Assembly (NCBI GenBank): GCA_002083565.1
Contig: MSXM01000008.1
Coordinates: 24,406-34,227, forward strand
Reading direction: 5' to 3'
DNA: 9,822 bases
Source of the DNA: Nitrospira sp. ST-bin4
GTDB taxonomy: Bacteria > Nitrospirota > Nitrospiria > Nitrospirales > Nitrospiraceae
Every line of letters starts with the position of its first letter. The first letter of the stretch is position 1. The notes beneath the pieces are model-generated. The model saw nothing but the letters and a program-made list of their open reading frames with translations, was not told the DNA's origin and made no database searches. Below are positions 6,737 to 9,822 of this stretch, one piece after another. A program made the translations under genes and the position numbers.

Positions 6737-7832
6737 CCAGCAACCGCTGATGGATTTTCCGCACCCGTTCAAGCTGCCCTTTTGCCGGAAACCGCTCGTA
6801 AAATCCATCGGCCCGAAACTCTTTGGCAAGCGGCGCCCAGGGCTTCACAATCTCGGCAAACGGCTGATGCGTCCGCTGCTGATCCCAGTCGCTGATCAGT
6901 TTGCGATCCACGATCAGGTCGTCCAGCACACGGATCAAGGCCTTCAACGTCACATCGCGCGTGAACATATAACGCTCGTTCTGCCCCCAAATCTCCTCCA
7001 TCACCTCTTTCACACCCTTCAGATAGTCGCGCACCAGCGCGTAACACCGATCGGCCTTCATCCCCAGATGCGACTCAATCCAGCGCTGATGGGCCGTGAC
7101 GACCTTGAGCAGTTCATTGAACACTTCAGACTGAAGAATCCATTTTTCCTGTTTGCTCCGCCCGCCGAGGCGATTGATTTTGTACTGCAGCGGCGAGTCC
7201 GCCTCGCTATACAAAAGATTGACCACCTTGGCCGTGAATTTCTTCTCGGGACTTTCCCACGACACCTTCTCGTAGAGATCCACCAAATGCGACCGGTTGA
7301 TCCGCGTATGGGTGGAATTGATGATGACGAACATCTCCGTCGCAAAATCGCCGCTCCGCCCGTCGAACAGCAGACAAGGCACTTCGACCTGCGGGATCTG
7401 CTCCGGATGTTTCGACTGGAAAAAGTGGAGCCCGGCCAGCCGGTGTTGCCCGTCGATCACCAGATACTTCCCTTTCGGTTCGCTCAGGCGGCCGATCGAT
7501 TCGGAATCGCCGGCCTGTTGAAACCGCAGCGTTTCATCGGTAAAGAGGAGCACCGTGCCGGGAATCATCGGTTGTGCGACGACGGTTTCGTAAAAATTGA
7601 CGATCTGTTTGATTTTCTGCCGGTTCAACAGGCGCTGAAAGCCTTTCTCGCTTCGTTCGATGCCTGCGATGAACTGCGCCACTTCGTCGTGATCGGAGAT
7701 CTTGCCTTGCGCAAGTTCCTCGCCTTCAAAATAGTAGCGGCTGGTAAACCGGACCTTCTCCAGCAAATCAGCCGCCTTGTAGGCGATGAAATAGAACGTG
7801 CCTTCTTTTTGCCTGATCCGCGTCGCCAGCAT
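6720..7832 (-). CDS. DGQHR-domain (DndB-like) protein
   Basis: A 370-residue soluble protein with the name-giving DGQHR motif at 127-131 (KYLVIDGQHRLAGL) and a second conserved block VIINSTHTRINRSHLVDLY (169-187). This layout is that of the DGQHR/DndB family, whose best-known member regulates DNA phosphorothioation genes; related domains occur in DNA 7-deazaguanine modification clusters. No dnd, dpd or restriction gene is in the window, so this copy stands alone and its target is unknown. The start is set by GGAGG (7841-7837) 4 nt before ATG 7832; an in-frame ATG at 7883 would add 17 residues but lies upstream of the predicted transcription start. The gene is first in a minus-strand run with the SRPBCC gene (17-bp overlap) and thiE, and is divergent from queG. 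Two long plus-strand frames opposite it are shadows. Confidence 0.86.
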   Translation of the reverse strand: MLATRIRQKEGTFYFIAYKAADLLEKVRFTSRYYFEGEELAQGKISDHDEVAQFIAGIERSEKGFQRLLNRQKIKQIVNFYETVVAQPMIPGTVLLFTDETLRFQQAGDSESIGRLSEPKGKYLVIDGQHRLAGLHFFQSKHPEQIPQVEVPCLLFDGRSGDFATEMFVIINSTHTRINRSHLVDLYEKVSWESPEKKFTAKVVNLLYSEADSPLQYKINRLGGRSKQEKWILQSEVFNELLKVVTAHQRWIESHLGMKADRCYALVRDYLKGVKEVMEEIWGQNERYMFTRDVTLKALIRVLDDLIVDRKLISDWDQQRTHQPFAEIVKPWAPLAKEFRADGFYERFPAKGQLERVRKIHQRLLDAIVG

Positions 7833-7836
7833 AGAG

Positions 7837-7841
7837 CCTCC
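7837..7841 (-). promoter_or_regulatory. Shine-Dalgarno deciding the DGQHR start
   Basis: GGAGG on the minus strand, with four bases (CTCT) before ATG 7832. It favours this start over the ATG at 7883. Confidence 0.7.
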
Positions 7842-7867
7842 GTGCCGTGCCTTCCCGATAATGGCAG

Positions 7868-7896
7868 ATTCTACGCGGACCACCTGGTGGCCGCAA
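7868..7896 (-). promoter_or_regulatory. Predicted sigma-70 type promoter of the DGQHR gene
   Basis: On the minus strand: TTGCGG (7896-7891), a spacer of exactly 17 bases, then TAGAAT (7873-7868). Start of transcription is expected near 7861, giving a leader of about 28 nt that includes the GGAGG. The spacer contains the palindrome at 7880-7890. Found by eye, not scored. Confidence 0.55.
7880..7890. promoter_or_regulatory. Operator-like palindrome inside the promoter spacer
   Basis: CCACC-T-GGTGG, perfect 5-bp arms around one base, located between the -35 and -10 hexamers of the DGQHR promoter, where a bound protein would block RNA polymerase. Which protein binds, if any, is unknown. Confidence 0.42.
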
Positions 7897-7914
7897 GAAA
7901 AGAGACTATGCTAC

Positions 7915-7927
7915 GTTGAGACTCAAC
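7915..7927. promoter_or_regulatory. Operator-like palindrome abutting the queG start
   Basis: GTTGAG-A-CTCAAC, perfect 6-bp arms around one base, ending one base before the queG ATG at 7929. Its centre is 36 bp from the centre of the CCACC/GGTGG palindrome. It could be a protein site, or an RNA structure close to the initiation codon. Confidence 0.4.
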
Positions 7928-7928
7928 T

Positions 7929-8885
7929 ATGCCGCCCATGTCCCTTTCACAAACGATCACACGAGAAGCCCGCGCGTTGGGATTCGACGCCGTGGGTATC
8001 GCCCGCGTCGACGCCCCTGCCGCGCCCGTCCAACACCGGCTCTTCGCCAGGCTGGCCCACTGGCTCACCCGCGGATTCCACGGCGCAATGGCATGGATGG
8101 AACGGACGCCGGAGAAACGAGTTGATCCCGAACTCGTCCTTCCGGGGTGCCGATCGATCGTCTCCGTTGGAGTCAACTACTTGACCGACCATCGCCCGGA
8201 CGAACGGCCCGGCCACGGCCGCATCGCCCGGTACGCCTGGGGCAGGGACTACCACAAGGTGCTCAGCGATCGGCTGAAGCAACTCGAACAGCGCCTTCAC
8301 ACCTTAGCTCCGGAAGCCAAGACCCTGGTCTATGTCGATACCGGTCCTGTCATGGAAAAGGCCTGGGCGGAACAGGCCGGACTGGGATGGATCGGCAAAC
8401 ACTCCAACCTGGTGTCCGCCGAACACGGCTCCTGGCTCTTGCTGGGAGAAATCCTCACGACGCTAGATTTGGAACCGGACGAACCGGCAACGGATCTCTG
8501 CGGGAGCTGCACCCTCTGTATTCAAGCCTGCCCGACCAAGGCCATCGTTGAACCCTATGTGGTCGATGCTACCCGCTGTATTTCTTATCTGACGATCGAG
8601 TTGCGCGGTGACCAGAGTGTCATCCCGGACGAGTTACAGTCGCGCATGGGCAACAAAATCTTTGGATGCGACGATTGTCTCGATGTCTGTCCATTCAATC
8701 TGCGGGCTGAACCGAGCCAGGAACCGGCCTTCCAACCGAGGGCCGTGACCCTCGCCCCACGCTTGGACGACCTGGCGAAGCTGGACGAACCAACCTTTGC
8801 GGCTCTGTTTCAAGGCAGCCCTATCAAACGCGCCAAACATTCCGGCCTCCTGCGCAACGTCTCAATTGCCAAACGAAATCAGTAG
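7929..8885 (+). CDS. queG: Epoxyqueuosine reductase QueG, short form
   Basis: Cobalamin and iron-sulfur enzyme that reduces epoxyqueuosine to queuosine in the tRNA wobble position, the last step of queuosine synthesis. The 318-residue product has the N-terminal cobalamin-binding region, the catalytic Asp137 in VYVDTGPVMEKAWAEQAGLG, WIGKHSNL, and the eight cluster cysteines: C191, C194, C197, C201 and C217, then C247, C250 and C254 (CGSCTLCIQACPT and CDDCLDVCPFN). It ends right after GSPIKRAKHSGLLRN, so the C-terminal HEAT-like region found in longer QueG proteins is absent. ATG 7929 or ATG 7938 could be the start; neither has a Shine-Dalgarno, and a weak TATGCT at 7907-7912 would place transcription about 10 nt upstream. 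It is divergent from the DGQHR gene. Confidence 0.95.
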   Translation: MPPMSLSQTITREARALGFDAVGIARVDAPAAPVQHRLFARLAHWLTRGFHGAMAWMERTPEKRVDPELVLPGCRSIVSVGVNYLTDHRPDERPGHGRIARYAWGRDYHKVLSDRLKQLEQRLHTLAPEAKTLVYVDTGPVMEKAWAEQAGLGWIGKHSNLVSAEHGSWLLLGEILTTLDLEPDEPATDLCGSCTLCIQACPTKAIVEPYVVDATRCISYLTIELRGDQSVIPDELQSRMGNKIFGCDDCLDVCPFNLRAEPSQEPAFQPRAVTLAPRLDDLAKLDEPTFAALFQGSPIKRAKHSGLLRNVSIAKRNQ

Positions 8886-9050
8886 CTTTCATCATTCTCG
8901 CTCTTTCCCATCACGCATTAGCCATCTCCCATCCACTACTTCCTCACACATTCCAAGCGACCCGTCATTCGTTCAGCATAGCTCACCACTCGCTACTCAC
9001 TACTTACCACTCGCCCCTTACCTCCTAAGAAGCCCTTCCCTTCCTCACTA
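8886..9050. other. G-depleted intergenic tract, copy C of the word-repeat family
   Basis: Between queG and the regulator, the plus strand has about 13 G in 165 bases (hand count) and runs of C/T/A words such as CACTCGCTACTCACTACTTACC. Read on the minus strand, 8908-8935 gives GATGGGAGATGGC, TAATGCG and TGATGGG, close to the words in copies A and B. No gene is supported in the 231-bp gap 8886-9116 except the 6-codon frame noted at 9072-9119, and no intrinsic terminator follows queG. Confidence 0.5.
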
Positions 9051-9071
9051 CGGGAGGAGTACGCTATAAGA

Positions 9072-9119
9072 AGTTCTCAGATGGTTCGCCAGGAGTCCTG
9101 AACAAGGAGTTCTCCGATG
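9072..9119 (+). repeat. Duplicated start-codon context with a 6-codon mini-ORF
   Basis: AGTTCTCAGATG (9072-9083) and AGTTCTCCGATG (9108-9119) match at 11 of 12 bases, exactly 36 bp apart. Both end in ATG. The second is the regulator start; the first opens a short frame MVRQES that stops at TGA 9099-9101, 15 nt before the regulator. Confidence 0.45.
9104..9109 (+). promoter_or_regulatory. Shine-Dalgarno of the sigma-54 regulator
   Basis: AAGGAG, seven bases before ATG 9117. It fixes the start of the regulator gene. Confidence 0.75.
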
Positions 9120-9822
9120 AACCTCCAGAACTTTCTGCTCATCTCGAAAGACCCCGAGACCACACGACTCCTCGAAACCGTTGCGCCTTCACACACAACG
9201 ATTCACACGGCGCCCACTGTTTCCGAGGGGCTCCGCCTCTGGCAGGAAACCTCCCCCACCCTGGTCATCTGCGAAGGCAGTCCCTACGGACTCGCACCTC
9301 TGTTCGAGTATGCCCGGCAAACCCCTGTGCTCACCCCGGTCCTCGCCATCGGGGAACGACATTCCGTGAAAGACGCGGTCGAAATCATGAGGGTCGGCGC
9401 ATCGGATTATCTGACCAAGCCGATTTTACGCGAGGAACTTCGAGCGGCGGTCGCACGACTGGTCCGACACCCCGTATCTGCTGCTTCATCCGATCTACCA
9501 CGCGACCGGTTTGCGCCCATCATCAGCATCTCACCACAGATGCATCTCATCAAACACTTGGCCAAAGAGGTCGCCCTGACCGATGCGACCGTGCTCATCA
9601 CCGGGGAAAGCGGCACAGGGAAGGAGCTGTTCGCCCACGCGATCCATGCAACCAGCCCGCGAGCCAACGGACCGCTGATCGCTCTGAACTGCGCCGGCAT
9701 TCCGGAACATTTATTAGAAGCGGAGCTGTTCGGATACCAGCCGGGAGCCTTTACAGATGCCAAGCAGGCGAAGCCGGGTCGATTCCAACTGGCCGAAGGC
9801 GGCACGTTGTTTCTGGATGAAA
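9117..9822 (+). CDS. NtrC-family sigma-54 activator with degenerate receiver, 3' end outside window
   Basis: Two-component style activator of sigma-54 RNA polymerase; 235 codons are visible and the frame is open at the right edge. Residues 5-115 form a receiver-like domain. Its invariant Lys101 (SDYLTKP) is kept, but the phosphoacceptor position is Glu53 (TLVICEGSP) and the N-terminal acidic pair is Ser10-Lys11. From 137 the AAA+ domain begins: Walker A GESGTGKE (163-170), a sigma-54 contact loop GAFTDA (210-215, a common variant of GAFTGA) and Walker B LFLDE (231-235). The C-terminal DNA-binding helix-turn-helix is not visible. The start has a strong AAGGAG. Phosphorylation-independent control is inferred from the lost residues; the target genes and any partner kinase lie outside the window. 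Confidence 0.9.
   Translation, partial: MNLQNFLLISKDPETTRLLETVAPSHTTIHTAPTVSEGLRLWQETSPTLVICEGSPYGLAPLFEYARQTPVLTPVLAIGERHSVKDAVEIMRVGASDYLTKPILREELRAAVARLVRHPVSAASSDLPRDRFAPIISISPQMHLIKHLAKEVALTDATVLITGESGTGKELFAHAIHATSPRANGPLIALNCAGIPEHLLEAELFGYQPGAFTDAKQAKPGRFQLAEGGTLFLDE

Noticed and set aside
6122..6895. 257-codon plus-strand frame opposite the SRPBCC gene
   Set aside because: It reads low-complexity His/Arg/Pro-rich sequence against a gene with a signal peptide and a known fold.
6540..7919. Long plus-strand frame (459 codons) opposite the DGQHR gene
   Set aside because: It has no recognisable domain, lies entirely antisense to the DGQHR gene with its conserved motifs, promoter and Shine-Dalgarno, and is explained by GC-rich codon bias.
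6720..8885. A DNA phosphorothioation or 7-deazaguanine DNA-modification cluster around the DGQHR gene and queG
   Set aside because: Only the DGQHR protein is of that kind. QueG is a standard tRNA-modification enzyme and no dnd or dpd enzyme gene is present in the window.
9038..9056. Intrinsic terminator after queG (CCTC ... GAGG)
   Set aside because: The stem is only about four base pairs with no T-run; not enough for a terminator call.
8797..9069. 90-codon plus-strand frame overlapping the end of queG
   Set aside because: It is out of frame with queG and consists mostly of the Ser/Pro/His-rich reading of the G-poor tract.
9744..9764. GAFTDA instead of GAFTGA as a defect in the sigma-54 contact loop
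   Set aside because: GAFTDA is a common variant in working sigma-54 activators, so it is not evidence of inactivation.

Overview
The window is bacterial chromosomal DNA, gene-dense and GC-rich. The mix of genes is a bifunctional proline-catabolic PutA, BioD, ThiE, a QueG with a short C-terminus, a DGQHR-domain protein, exported small proteins and a sigma-54 activator. With the style of the intergenic DNA, this fits a Gram-negative such as a Nitrospira-like member of the Nitrospirota. That assignment is inference from recognition; no rRNA or other marker is present.

Layout from left to right: the 3' 2.7 kb of putA (+), open at the left edge; an exported protein of unknown function (-) whose last 35 codons lie antisense to the end of putA; a short-chain dehydrogenase/reductase (+); a possible 32-codon leader ORF ending in an ATGA overlap with bioD (+); bioD itself; then a minus-strand run, in transcription order DGQHR protein, exported SRPBCC-fold protein, thiE, with thiE ending antisense to the end of bioD; queG (+), divergent from the DGQHR gene across a 96-bp gap rich in palindromes; and the first 235 codons of an NtrC-type regulator (+), open at the right edge.

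Most genes are housekeeping: proline to glutamate oxidation, biotin and thiamine synthesis, and queuosine tRNA modification. They do not form one pathway. The SDR and bioD could be co-transcribed. The DGQHR and SRPBCC genes overlap and are probably coupled. I found no mobile element, CRISPR array, tRNA or rRNA gene, and no convincing intrinsic terminator.

The points most worth a second look are: the NtrC-type regulator's receiver domain has Glu at the phosphoacceptor position and has lost the N-terminal acidic pair; the DGQHR gene has a palindrome inside the spacer of its predicted promoter; a possible small ORF may explain how bioD is translated without its own Shine-Dalgarno sequence; two convergent gene pairs overlap tail to tail; and three gaps carry a degenerate family of GATGGC/GATAGC-type words. 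I did not find a clearly new multi-gene system. The nearest candidate is the lone DGQHR/DndB-like gene with its coupled SRPBCC partner.
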